From Cryomorphaceae bacterium (GTDB lineage Bacteria; Bacteroidota; Bacteroidia; Flavobacteriales; UBA7430): a stretch of DNA of 64,000 bases. The position numbers and the translations under genes were made by a program. The stretch spans positions 62,001 through 126,000 of the forward strand of contig BOWN01000001.1 of the NCBI GenBank assembly GCA_019649675.1, written 5' to 3'. This document shows positions 11,216 to 20,151 of this stretch, one piece after another. Numbering within the stretch: the first letter of the stretch is position 1; each line of letters opens with the position of its first letter. A model generated the notes under the pieces. The model did no database searches. It saw only the letters and a program-made list of their open reading frames with translations, and was not told where the DNA came from.

Positions 11216-12302
11216 CGGAATCGCCCAGTGTAACAGTTACAGAAAAATAAGATCGCATGTCATTTTTAATCATCGGCACCATTTTTTGAAGTTCATTTGA
11301 TGTTTCTTGAACCTGAGAAATATTATTTAAAATTTCATAGGCTAATTCATTAGAAAACTGATTTACTAGTTCTTTACAAATAAGGAACTGATTTGCTATG
11401 GCTTCAGATAAATCTCCTTCTACAACTGTAGAAACAGCATTATATTCTTTTAACATTTCATAAATCCCAATACCGTCAACACCATTTTCTCCCATACCCA
11501 TAAAAACACTTTCTAATGCAGTTAAATTTGCATAAATTAACTCAAATGACTTTCCAGAATAGAAACCTTCAACTTTAGATGGATCAGAAGAAATAGGTAT
11601 ACCATAACTTGATGCAAAACCAGCCGGCAAGGCAAATTTATTTCGTTTTAACTGTTCATAATCGAAAAGAAAATGATTAAAAAGTAAGCTAAGAGAACTA
11701 CTCTGATCATTACCCTCAGACTCAACAAAAACATTTCTATATGTATCCCAACCATTGATTACATAATCAAGTTTTGATTGCATATCAATCAAGCAATTTT
11801 TCATATAGTTTATTCGTGATTCATTCATTAATTCAATCAACAATTCGCTTTGAGAGGTATGAAAAAGTAAATAATCTAATGCAGGAAACCCTTTAGCACT
11901 AAAATTAGAAGCTGCTTCTAAATTGTAATCGTTATTTTGAATATTCGACTCTATCTTAGTGGAATTTGTAGGAAAAGTATTGATATTTGATCTTAACAAA
12001 GCACTTGTTTCACCGGCAGGACCAAATTCAAATGCAGAGACTTTTTGCCATGAAAGGTAAGCATTTATGAATTTTTCTTGAAGAATTTCAAGACTTGACA
12101 ATTCTGTTGAATCAAAATTGTTCAACTCTGAAATCAAATCAGAAAGAGACTCATCAAAGTTACTGTAACGTGGGATAATAATATTATCTGCAACATTCTG
12201 AAATAAATCAGAATATTGAGTTTCTTCATTTTCATCTGAAGAACAAGAACCAATAAATAAGAGAGATATTACTGTTGTTAAATAGAATAAAAATTGTTTC
12301 AT
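11205..12302 (-). CDS. Imelysin-family lipoprotein
   Basis: The start at 12302 is preferred because it places a lipoprotein signal peptide at the N-terminus (MKQFLFYLTTVISLLFIGSC, lipobox IGSC). The imelysin (M75-like) domain shows FINAYLSWQKVSAFEFGPAG near residue 95, KGFPALDYLLF near residue 155 and a long helical C-terminal half. The domain is the one found in EfeO and algal iron-binding proteins and is thought to bind iron at the cell envelope. It is ~365 residues with no frame break. The gene sits between the DUF4856 lipoprotein and the HTTM protein, with a strong hairpin (12314-12333) just before its start. Confidence 0.88.
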   Translation of the reverse strand: MKQFLFYLTTVISLLFIGSCSSDENEETQYSDLFQNVADNIIIPRYSNFDESLSDLISELNNFDSTELSSLEILQEKFINAYLSWQKVSAFEFGPAGETSALLRSNINTFPTNSTKIESNIQNNDYNLEAASNFSAKGFPALDYLLFHTSQSELLIELMNESRINYMKNCLIDMQSKLDYVINGWDTYRNVFVESEGNDQSSSLSLLFNHFLFDYEQLKRNKFALPAGFASSYGIPISSDPSKVEGFYSGKSFELIYANLTALESVFMGMGENGVDGIGIYEMLKEYNAVSTVVEGDLSEAIANQFLICKELVNQFSNELAYEILNNISQVQETSNELQKMVPMIKNDMRSYFSVTVTLGDSDGD

Positions 12303-12313
12303 AAGTAATAAAA

Positions 12314-12333
12314 GCCACCTGCAAGCAGGTGGC
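12314..12333 (-). terminator. Strong intercistronic hairpin before the imelysin gene
   Basis: A perfect 9-bp GC-rich stem, GCCACCTGC / GCAGGTGGC, with an AA loop. On the minus strand it is followed by TTTTATTA. It lies between the DUF4856 stop (12355) and the imelysin ATG (12302), so it may attenuate or partly terminate the operon, or stabilise the upstream message. Confidence 0.75.
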
Positions 12334-12354
12334 CAAATTAAATCATTTAAAAAT

Positions 12355-13496
12355 TTAAAATTCACTAGGATTTGAAATTCCATATGCACTTGCTAGTGCG
12401 TTTCTTGTATCTGAAATCATCACTGCAGTTATATTAAATAGATTATCTCCAAGCATAGCAATCATATCATCGACTTGACTAGGAGTAACCAAAGCATTTG
12501 AATTCCACTTTAAAGCTGACATAAATGCAATTGCTTCAGAAAGTGCATGATTTCTAACTGCATCATCCGCAATAGCGGCTTCAGCAGAATTTAAGTAGTA
12601 CAATGCAGAAGCTACGGGAATCATCTCCCATTCAGACTGTATAACAGCTATTGCCTGATCACGAGTATCATAATCCATATTATTTATAGCATGACGACCT
12701 GCAATGAAACCATCTTGCATGATATTATCAATTGTAGTTAAACTACCAACTAAAGTTTTCTTTGCATATTTACCCCAGTAAGAACCACCATCAGGATTTG
12801 CAACTGACATGTCGATTGGAGCACCTAAGTAACCAAAAGACTCATCAAAGTGATGCTGCATATCAGTATACTCTATATCACTTGTAAGAGAGGCAACATC
12901 ATTATCAACATTCATTTTAGCTTCACTTAAATAAACAGAAGTTCCTTGATAGTAAAAACAAGAACCCATAATTCCTTTGACAATTAACTGAACAGGTTCA
13001 AATCCATTTGCATTGAACATATAACCACCTGTTAAGTGTCCCATTGACAGATAAATCAGCTAACTCATCAATTAATGCCTCAACATTAGATTGTTCAGAC
13101 TCAAATGTTTTATTTTTAAGTTGTTTAGCTGTTTTGTTGGCTGACCATTAGCAAAAGCATCAGAAGTCCAAGTATAACCATCATTTGCATACATAGACTT
13201 TGCTAAAGAAGCATCAATAACCGCACCATCATTTACGGTTTTCAAATAAGTTTCTAACTCTTTCAACATGTTTAGTCGATCAATTTGACCACCATAACTA
13301 GCATTAGAGAAGTTGTAAGTTGTTGGTGCAGTACTAACATCATATGTGCAAGAACCATCATCTTCAGTAGCTGAAGCATTAAAATTTGTTGCTGAAGAGT
13401 CTGTACAACCCATTACATCTTCATCTTTATCACATGAGGTGAAAAAGAAGTAACTGATAAGGAGATTAAAATTGTTAAAAGTTTGTAATTTCTCAT
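12355..13496 (-). CDS. DUF4856 lipoprotein with an N-terminal cysteine module
   Basis: The start at 13496 gives a lipoprotein signal (MRNYKLLTILISLSVTSF, then FTSC) after one frame correction near 13440. Directly behind the lipidated Cys is DKDEDV and then one cysteine module, GCTDSSATNFN..A..DDGSC (13410-13348). The DUF4856 domain then runs from TYNFSNASYGGQIDRLNML to the end (..AYGISNPSEF). A second frame break is near 13030 (DLSVNGTLTGGYMFNANG) and another near 13110. The total is ~380 residues. DUF4856 proteins commonly precede imelysin genes in Bacteroidota iron loci, as here. It is probably an outer-membrane-anchored iron-binding or scaffold protein. First gene of the iron operon. Confidence 0.85.
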
Positions 13497-13507
13497 AATT
13501 AATTATT

Positions 13508-13530
13508 TTTATTTAGACTATTTTTAAATA
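13508..13530. promoter_or_regulatory. Candidate operator 1 of the iron operon
   Basis: The segment begins TTTATTTAGACT, a 12-base string repeated exactly at 13581, and ends TTTTTAAATA, giving a rough inverted repeat with arms TATTTA/TAAATA. It covers the likely RNA start of the DUF4856 operon. This would suit an iron-responsive repressor of the Fur or DtxR type; that identity is inference. Confidence 0.4.
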
Positions 13531-13536
13531 ACAGTG

Positions 13537-13544
13537 CAAACATA
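13537..13544 (-). promoter_or_regulatory. -7 promoter element of the iron operon
   Basis: On the minus strand the sequence reads TATGTTTG, an exact match to TAnnTTTG. Transcription would start near 13530, about 34 bases before the DUF4856 ATG at 13496. No exact -33 TTTG is visible, as often seen for regulated promoters. Confidence 0.55.
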
Positions 13545-13580
13545 AACTAAAAAGTAATTAAGTTCGCAATAAATATTAGA

Positions 13581-13603
13581 TTTATTTAGACTTAGTTTAA
13601 ATT
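13581..13603. promoter_or_regulatory. Candidate operator 2 of the iron operon
   Basis: It repeats TTTATTTAGACT and contains TTTAGACTTAGTTTAAA (13585-13601), a near-palindrome with 14 of 17 positions symmetric. It lies upstream of the -7 element, so together with operator 1 it flanks the promoter. Confidence 0.45.
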
Positions 13604-13664
13604 AAAATAGATTACAAATATACTAAGGAAAAGAGTATTAAAAGAAATTCTTTTTAGGAAATTT

Positions 13665-14219
13665 TTAAAAAATTTTGGGATTGTATTTGTTTGGGAATTT
13701 TCCATTCTTATTTTCGAAAAATGCTTGAATTTTGCTCATATCCTTTTCAAAGTCCCCACAAACTTTAAACATTGGACCAAATCCAACTTCCTTCACTTTA
13801 AAATCGACAAATCCCATGATAATGGGGACATTAGCAGATTTTGCAATATGATAAAATCCGGTCTTCCACTTTGACACCCAAGAACGTGTTCCTTCGGCAG
13901 GAACTGCAATAATCATTTCATTACTTTCTTCAAGTAATAAAGTCATTGAATCGACTAAACCGTGATTCTTAGAACGATCTACTGGGATACCTCCAGTAGC
14001 TTTGAATAGAAAATTCATTGGAAAAAAAAACCAACTTTTCTTTATAAAGTAATTGACTTTTAAATCTGCTAAAGCAAAAGACGCTAAAGCAAGTGGAAAG
14101 TCCCAATTAGAAGTATGTGGAGCACAGACTAATACAGCTTTTTTGACCTCTTTTGGAACCTCTCCTACTAACTTCCAACCTATTGACTTAAGAAATAATT
14201 TACTCAATATTTTTTTCAT
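13665..14219 (-). CDS. PlsC-type lysophospholipid acyltransferase family protein
   Basis: A member of the 1-acyl-glycerol-3-phosphate acyltransferase-like family, which transfers acyl chains to phospholipid precursors at the inner membrane. The catalytic H-x4-D motif is HTSNWD (residues ~35-40) and the second block is PAEGTRS (~108-114). At 184 residues it is a short member, of the type found widely in Bacteroidota, and its true acceptor is uncertain. Its ATG overlaps the stop of the upstream helicase gene in an ATGA arrangement (14216-14219), so translation is probably coupled. Confidence 0.85.
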   Translation of the reverse strand: MKKILSKLFLKSIGWKLVGEVPKEVKKAVLVCAPHTSNWDFPLALASFALADLKVNYFIKKSWFFFPMNFLFKATGGIPVDRSKNHGLVDSMTLLLEESNEMIIAVPAEGTRSWVSKWKTGFYHIAKSANVPIIMGFVDFKVKEVGFGPMFKVCGDFEKDMSKIQAFFENKNGKFPNKYNPKIF

Positions 14220-15656
14220 TTGTAAAAATTTGATTTGAATCCTATTAAATAGACTTTATCGACAGCCCTGGTTAAAGCAGTATAAAGCCATCTTAAATAC
14301 TCTTTATCAACAGTATTGTCTGGTAAATAACCCTGTTCTATAAAAACATTTTTCCATTGACCACCTTGCGCTTTATGACAAGTAATTGCATAAGCAAACT
14401 TTACCTGAAGTGCATTAAAATAGGGATCTGCCTTTATAGCCTGAAAACGTTTATACTTCGTTTTTATATAGCATACTCTCGTTCTAAAGATTTATACAAT
14501 CTATTACCATCACTATAAGTCATTGAAGGTCCATCCAAATGAATACAATCTAGGAGCAGTAAAGTTTCAAACTCAGGCTCATCAGAATAATCTACTAGAT
14601 TAGCTTCAACTTTTGCAAAGCGGAAACTGTGACGTTCCTGAATACTTAATATTCGTTTAATAACAATCTGATCTCCATTTGCAATGAACCCAGCCTTTGA
14701 TTCTTTTGGCAAAGCAAAATAATTATTCTTAACAACCATCAAGTGATCTCCGGAAGTAATCTCATCTTCATACCATAGGATACGATTACGAATTTGCTGA
14801 TTGTAAATATTTGCCCTTTTATTTGAACGCAAAATTACAACCGAATCTTCGATAGAATAATCCAAAAAAGCTGAATTTAATGCCTCTTCAAGATCATTTT
14901 TCTCGGTCAACCTAACAAGATCCGGATAAAGATCAAAAACAGGAGAATATTTAACTTGATCAAGCTCTAATAACCTTCTTAATACTGTTGCATTACTCAG
15001 AATACCTGACTCTTGAGCTTGACGTACTACCTCCTTCAATTCTACTTGAAAAATCTCTTTGAAATAACGCATTTTCAACTCTTCAGGAACCAATGCAGGA
15101 CTTACTGATAAACCTACAGGAGGAAGCTGAGCAACATCTCCAATCAAAAGTACTTTACAATTGATTCCTTGATCAACATATCGTATCAAATCGTCTAACA
15201 AAGCATTGCCTCCAAAAGTAGAATCAGTTTGATTTCCAATCATTGATGCCTCATCTACGATATAAACCGTATTACTTTCTTTATTCTTTTGGAGTTCAAA
15301 ATGAAGATGTCCAGACTTTAATTTTGGATAGTATATATGTTTATGGATGGTATAAGCTTTTCGCTTTGTGTAAGAGCTAATTACTTTTGCCGCTCGACCG
15401 TTGGAGCGAGTAAAACAGACTTACGATTGTATTTTACAATAGATCGTATTATAGATTGAATAAGTGTTGTCTTACCAGTTCCTGCATAACCTTTTAATAT
15501 AAATAGTTGATGTGGATCTTTATCCAATAAAAAAGAGGCAATTTCAGTAATAAACTCAATTTGATCTGAAGTGGCTTGATGAGGAAAATTACGTAATAGA
15601 TCTCCTCGGAGTTCCTGTATTTTTATAGCTGAAGTCAACACTTCAAAGATATACAT
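14216..15656 (-). CDS. RecD/Pif1-like superfamily 1B DNA helicase (two frameshifts)
   Basis: An ATP-dependent DNA helicase of the small RecD-like type common in Bacteroidota. Walker A is GYAGTGKTT (residues ~55-63), motif Ia LLAPTGRAAKVI, Walker B VYIVDEASM, motif III LLIGDVAQLPPVG, and near the C-terminus ITCHKAQGGQW and LRWLYTALTRA (UvrD-like motifs V/VI). The frame breaks at about 15395, where ACGGTCG needs one more G to restore PTGRAAK, and again near 14468. The reconstructed length is ~480 residues. It is the first gene of a two-gene unit with the acyltransferase. A role in DNA repair is inferred from the family. Confidence 0.88.
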
Positions 15657-15697
15657 TCAGAACAATGAAAAAAAATTAGATTAAAGCAAAAAAATTG

Positions 15698-15705
15698 TAG
15701 ATTTG
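15698..15705 (+). promoter_or_regulatory. -7 element for the gene at 15732
   Basis: TAGATTTG matches TAnnTTTG and is 26 bases before the ATG at 15732. The divergent helicase starts at 15656, so this 75-base gap holds both promoters. Confidence 0.5.
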
Positions 15706-15731
15706 CCATAATATAAAGATCAAAATAAAAG

Positions 15732-16319
15732 ATGGAAAAACGTATTCGCATTGGACTATGGATTTAGTTATTGGACTAAGTTACGCTCTCTACTCAGCTA
15801 TTATGAATCCCATAAGATTCAATAAAGAAAAATACACGATCTGCAGACGTAATTGAAAGACTTAAAGATGTTCGAAAAGCACAATTAGCTTTTAAAGAAG
15901 TTAATCGCTACTACGCTTCAAATTTTGATGAATTAATTCCCTTAATTGATACTGGTTTATTTACCATTGTTCAACGACGTGATGAAGAACTAAAATTTTA
16001 CAATAAAATCTACAGAGAATACCAACTTAAAGACACTACTTACATAGACACACTAGGCTTTGCTAGTATAAAAGACTCAATTTTTGGAGAAAATTACAAC
16101 ACTCAAAACTTGCGTCTTATTCCACATGCACAAGGAACTGAACTAGAGCTCAAAGCAGGAAAAATAAAATCGGGAAGCTTAACTGTTCAGGTATTCGAAG
16201 CAAAAGCACCTAAAGAAGAATATCTTAAAGGATTAGATGAAGATTTGGTTAAAAATGCAGCTAAAGATCTTTTAGTGGGCTCCATGACTTCTGCAAAGAT
16301 TAACGGTAATTGGGAGTAA
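15732..16319 (+). CDS. Hypothetical membrane-anchored protein upstream of DUF3822 (frameshifts)
   Basis: From ATG 15732 the protein begins MEKRIRIGLWI and continues after a one-base correction near 15760 as LVIGLSYALYSAIMNPIRF, an N-terminal membrane helix. A second correction near 15832 leads into ADVIERLKDVRKAQLAFKEV and a soluble domain ending KINGNWE. It is ~195 residues. The gene overlaps the DUF3822 gene and is conserved in this position in Bacteroidota as far as I can recall. The N-terminal helix followed by a charged helical segment and a small beta domain faintly resembles a pseudopilin layout. No function is known to me. Confidence 0.7.
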
Positions 16320-17179
16320 AAATAAAAGCTACAACTAGCCATATTGACCCTAATTTAGATCTAAACAGAGCTAAATCATTTCACTTATCAATTCAAGTTA
16401 ATTTGGATGAATTTTCTTTTGCTATTCTCAACCTTCATGAGCAAAAATATATTGCACTTGAACATTACGACATAATAAATAACTCCTCATACAGCAATCT
16501 AGCGGAACAAATTGATCTGATAATTAACAAACAAAAGTTGCTTAAACAAAACTTTGTTTCAACATCTGTTGGTATTGCACATACTTTTAACACTATTACT
16601 CCAAAAGCACTATATGAGAAAGAAAATGGAAAAGATATTTTATCTTTCAACCATATTCTTTTGCAAAATGAAATAGAAACAAGAGATTGGATTCAAGCAA
16701 TTCAAGCATTCAACTCATACTTTATTCCTGAAGAATTAGAGCGTTGTTTCGACAAACATTTTAAAAACATTTTGTGGAAACACAACAGTAGCATACTAAT
16801 CGAAAGTCTTATCCACCAATTTAAACTTCAAGAAGGTGAAAGAATATACATATCCATACAAAACAAATCATTTGATGTCACAGTGTTAGAAAGCAAGTAC
16901 CTTAAATTCTTCAACAGTTTTTCATATAGAGCTGCTGAAGACTTAATCTACTATCTTCTGTTTACCTTCGAACAACTTCAACTGAATCCAAATCAGACCC
17001 CTCTTGTAATATCTGGTGAAATTGAAGAAAATTCTGATGTCTATAAATTACTATACAAATACATAAGAAACATTAGTTTTGCAAAAAGAAACCCAAACTA
17101 CAACTACAGCTTTGTATTAGATCAGATCAAAGAACATTTTTACTATAAACTACTCAACCAGCACCTATGCGTATCATAA
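16310..17179 (+). CDS. DUF3822 family protein
   Basis: A 289-residue Bacteroidota protein whose layout (LSIQVNLDEFSFAILNLHEQ, later YISIQNKSFDVTVLESKYL and TPLVISGEIEENSDVYKLL) fits DUF3822, an actin-like ATPase-fold family of unknown role. It starts with TTG at 16310, overlapping the previous stop by 10 bases. Its end overlaps rsmD by 13 bases, so the three genes are translationally linked. The fixed neighbourhood with rsmD suggests a housekeeping role, but nothing specific can be said. Confidence 0.82.
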   Translation: MGVKIKATTSHIDPNLDLNRAKSFHLSIQVNLDEFSFAILNLHEQKYIALEHYDIINNSSYSNLAEQIDLIINKQKLLKQNFVSTSVGIAHTFNTITPKALYEKENGKDILSFNHILLQNEIETRDWIQAIQAFNSYFIPEELERCFDKHFKNILWKHNSSILIESLIHQFKLQEGERIYISIQNKSFDVTVLESKYLKFFNSFSYRAAEDLIYYLLFTFEQLQLNPNQTPLVISGEIEENSDVYKLLYKYIRNISFAKRNPNYNYSFVLDQIKEHFYYKLLNQHLCVS

Positions 17180-17718
17180 GTGGTTCTCATAAAAGTAAAA
17201 GAATTACCGCACCAAAGAACCTACCAGTTCGTCCAACAACTGATATGGCAAAAGAAGGACTCTTTAACATATTGAATAATCGATACTATTTTGACGAAAT
17301 TAGAGTGCTTGACTTATTCAGTGGCACAGGTAATATTGCATATGAATTTGCATCTCGAGGTTCAGAACAAATTTTTTGTGTAGATAAAAACCATAACTGT
17401 ATTCGTTTCATTCAACAAACTTCTCAAAAATTGAATTTTGATGCCATTTCAGCTATTCAAGCAGATGTATTTGAATTTCTGGATCAACACAATAGGGAAC
17501 ATGACATAATATTTGCTGACCCACCATATGAATTAACGGATTTAAGTAAAGTTATAGAGTCGATTTTTGATAAAAAACTTCTTTCTAAAGAAGGTGTTTT
17601 AATTTTAGAACATTCTAAAATGAAAGATTTCTCCAAACACTCTTCTTTTAAAAACATAAGACGCTACGGAAATGTCAACTTTAGTTTTTTTGAATGGACA
17701 AATACTATTGATGCCTAA
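17167..17718 (+). CDS. rsmD: 16S rRNA (guanine-966 N2) methyltransferase RsmD
   Basis: Methylates G966 of 16S rRNA during 30S assembly, using S-adenosylmethionine. The N-terminus MRIISGSHKSKRI and PTTDMAKEGLFNIL are family hallmarks. Motif I is VLDLFSGTGNIAYEFASRG, and the catalytic motif IV is DPPYE (residues ~118-122). The length of 183 residues is standard and the frame is intact. It overlaps the DUF3822 gene and is followed 72 bases later by coaD. Confidence 0.95.
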   Translation: MRIISGSHKSKRITAPKNLPVRPTTDMAKEGLFNILNNRYYFDEIRVLDLFSGTGNIAYEFASRGSEQIFCVDKNHNCIRFIQQTSQKLNFDAISAIQADVFEFLDQHNREHDIIFADPPYELTDLSKVIESIFDKKLLSKEGVLILEHSKMKDFSKHSSFKNIRRYGNVNFSFFEWTNTIDA

Positions 17719-17790
17719 AAATTAGATTATTTATCACCTGCTAATCCTGTCTCCTAATTATTCTTTAACTTGCAGTTTCAATAGTAAAAC

Positions 17791-18249
17791 ATGAGACGAA
17801 TCGCATTTTTCCCTGGTTCATTTGACCCTATAACTAAGGGACATGAAGACATTGTTCGAAGGGCACTTCCAATGTTTGACAAAATTATAGTAGCTGTTGG
17901 TGTAAACAGTTCAAAAAATGAAATGTTCCCACTAGATCAAAGACAAAATTGGATTGAAAAAACCTTTTCAGAATGTCCTTCAGTTGAAGTAATAAATTAC
18001 AAAGGATTAACTACAGAAGCCTGTATCAAACACCAAGCAAAATTCATTTTAAGAGGACTCCGTAATTCGAACGATTACGAATATGAAAAAAGCATTGCGA
18101 TGATGAATCAAGCTATGGAACCAAATATTGAAACTATATATTTAAACACTCATCCAGAATGGGCTGCAATTTCCTCTACCATAGTGAGAGATATTATCAA
18201 GAACAAAGGTAATGCACAACCTTTTCTTGCTTCAGGAGTTCAACTATAG
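17791..18249 (+). CDS. coaD: Phosphopantetheine adenylyltransferase CoaD
   Basis: Catalyses the penultimate step of coenzyme A synthesis (4'-phosphopantetheine + ATP to dephospho-CoA). It shows the nucleotidylyltransferase T/H-x-G-H motif as TKGH (residues 16-19) in FFPGSFDPITKGHEDIV, the LRGLRNSNDYEYE substrate loop and the ISSTIVRDI signature. It is 152 residues, normal for the family, with an intact frame. Its last two codons, CTA TAG, are shared on the opposite strand with the end of the NUDIX gene. Confidence 0.96.
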   Translation: MRRIAFFPGSFDPITKGHEDIVRRALPMFDKIIVAVGVNSSKNEMFPLDQRQNWIEKTFSECPSVEVINYKGLTTEACIKHQAKFILRGLRNSNDYEYEKSIAMMNQAMEPNIETIYLNTHPEWAAISSTIVRDIIKNKGNAQPFLASGVQL

Positions 18250-18825
18250 AGGTGAAAGTATTTGATAAACACGAAAAATGTTTCTTCTTGTCTGCCCAAA
18301 CTACTTCGGTAATACCTTCTTCTAACTGAGGCTTAAGAACTTGTTTTGAAGAACAAGTCATTTACATACCAATAAGTTTTTTTAAGAATTGCTTTACTCA
18401 TGTATGAATAAGTATGATACGTTACTCCTAAAAGTGCTCCCCGGCTAATACCTCGAACAGTACACTCTTCTTCAACCTCCCGAACGGCAGCATCTTCAAC
18501 TTTTTCACCAGACTCAACCTTACCTTTGGGTAAATCCCATTTACCATTTCTTTTTATCCACAAAACTTCTCTTTTCGAATTAACAACTACCCCACCAGCA
18601 GCCTCAATTAATTGATAATAAGAACAGAAATGACGCCACATATATTCAACATCATTCCCCTCGCAAAATTAAAGATTTACAAAGCCCATTTTGAACTTTA
18701 TTTATAGCACTATTCATTGAATAATCACATGAATAAATTTGAATTTCAGACTGCTCATCAAATTCTAAAACAGATTCAAGACTACTTAAAATTAATACAC
18801 TATCGTTTATAAAAATTGTATACAT
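18244..18825 (-). CDS. NUDIX hydrolase (frameshifts)
   Basis: The Nudix box is nearly complete: GKVESGEKVEDAAVREVEEE (G-x5-E-x7-REUxEE). It is preceded by AAGGVVVNSKREVLWIKR and WDLPKG. The N-terminal ~60 residues (MYTIFINDSVLILSS) are a small extra domain seen in Bacteroidota homologues. The frame breaks near 18655 and 18360; after the second, the protein reads LKPQLEEGITEVVWADKKK and stops at 18244 in TAG. The reconstructed length is ~194 residues. The substrate is unknown, and a house-cleaning nucleotide pyrophosphatase is likely. The start codon lies only 7 bases from the divergent pyrE start. Confidence 0.85.
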
Positions 18826-18832
18826 TTGCTCA

Positions 18833-19466
18833 ATGATTTTAAACAAGGATACAGCGAAAAAAACCGCCGAATTTCTATTGCAAATTAAAGCAATAAAATT
18901 ACAACCTAACAATCCTTTTACTTGGGCTTCTGGATGGAACTCTCCAATATACTGTGATAATCGTATAACGCTTTCTCATCATGCTACTCGAACCTACATT
19001 CGAGAACAACTGGCTCATGCTGTTACAGAAAGTTTTGGAAAACCGGATGTCATTGCTGGTGTTGCAACAGGCGCAATTCCACATGGTATTCTTGTAGCTC
19101 AAGAACTTGGATTACCTTTTGTATATGTTCGTCCTGAACCTAAAACACATGGACGAAAAAACCAAATTGAGGGGCATATTGAAAATGGTCAAACTGTTGT
19201 TGTTATAGAAGACTTAATCAGTACTGGAGGCAGCTCATTAAAAGCAGTTAAAGCTCTCAAAGAAGAAGGTTGTTACGTAAAGGTATGGCTGCCATTTTCA
19301 CTTATGACTTCGATCTTTCTGTCGAAAACTTCAAAAATGCCAAATGCGATCTGGTTACCCTAAGTAACTACGACAACCTTATTGAACAAGCAGTGGATAC
19401 TGGATATGTATCTAATAAAGAAGTTAATACCCTAAAAAATGGCGCATTGCACCAGAAAAGTGGTAA
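18833..19466 (+). CDS. pyrE: Orotate phosphoribosyltransferase PyrE (frameshifts)
   Basis: Converts orotate and PRPP to orotidine monophosphate in pyrimidine synthesis. Seen are FTWASGWNSPIYCDNR (orotate binding), VAGVATGAIPHGIL, YVRPEPKTHGRKNQIEG (catalytic Lys loop) and the PRPP-binding VVVIEDLISTGGSS. The frame breaks near 19285, continuing as MAAIFTYDFDLSVENF, and near 19440. The end is WRIAPEKW with the stop at 19466, a typical PyrE C-terminus. The total is ~211 residues. TACATTTG at 18821-18828 fits a -7 element only 4 bases before the ATG, which would give a leaderless message. Confidence 0.92.
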
Positions 19467-19691
19467 AATAAGCTCAAAAATCTGATATAAGTCGTTTTTG
19501 ATTACGTTAAACTTTCTCTAAATTGAAATTTTATTTTTAAACAAATTGAGATTATAACATTCACAAATCTGTTGGATTTAAAAGTATAAGGCAAAAAAGA
19601 GCCATTTCCTGAAACTCTTAAACCGCTCCTTGAATCATGTAAACCTCATTATAAATACCTTATCAAGTTATCTTTAAAATAAGAATCGATC
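19467..19691 (+). other. Intergenic region between pyrE and the TspO-like gene
   Basis: These 225 bases are AT-rich. I see no hairpin terminator, no tRNA and no convincing small gene. TTATCTTTAAAA near 19670 might be a degenerate -7 element for the next gene. Confidence 0.35.
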
Positions 19692-20151
19692 ATGCTTAAA
19701 AAAATCATTTTATTTATCATACTCAACTTTGGAGCACTTGCCATTAGTAGTTACTTTACAGATAGTGGTGCTTCATCTGATTGGTATCAAAATCTAAATA
19801 AAGCACCATGGACTCCTGCCGGTTGGGTATTTGGTGCAGCATGGACTTCAATCATGATTTGCTACTCTGTATACATGGCTTATCTCTTCAAAATAAATCA
19901 CAACACAAAAAAAATCATATTACTTTATAGCGTTCAATGGATACTTAACGTTTGCATGGAATCCGATTTTCTTTAAATTACAACTAATTATTCATGGACT
20001 AATTGAAATCTGTTTATTAACAACTATTATCTTATACTTATTTATTTACTTTTGGAAAGACCTAAAGACTAAAACATTACTCTTATTTCCTTATCTCATT
20101 TGGTTATTTATTGCATCTTCATTAAATGCTTACATTGCTATTTACAATTAA
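19692..20151 (+). CDS. TspO/MBR family membrane protein (frameshift)
   Basis: A small polytopic membrane protein of the tryptophan-rich sensory/translocator family. The signature is in SSDWYQNLNKAPWTPAGWVF (residues ~27-46), followed by YSVQWILNVAWNPIFF after correcting an extra T near 19957, and SSLNAYIAIYN at the end. Five membrane helices fit the ~153 residues. TspO proteins bind porphyrin-like ligands in other bacteria; the ligand here is unknown. Its stop shares TTAA (20148-20151) with the stop of convergent birA. Confidence 0.85.
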
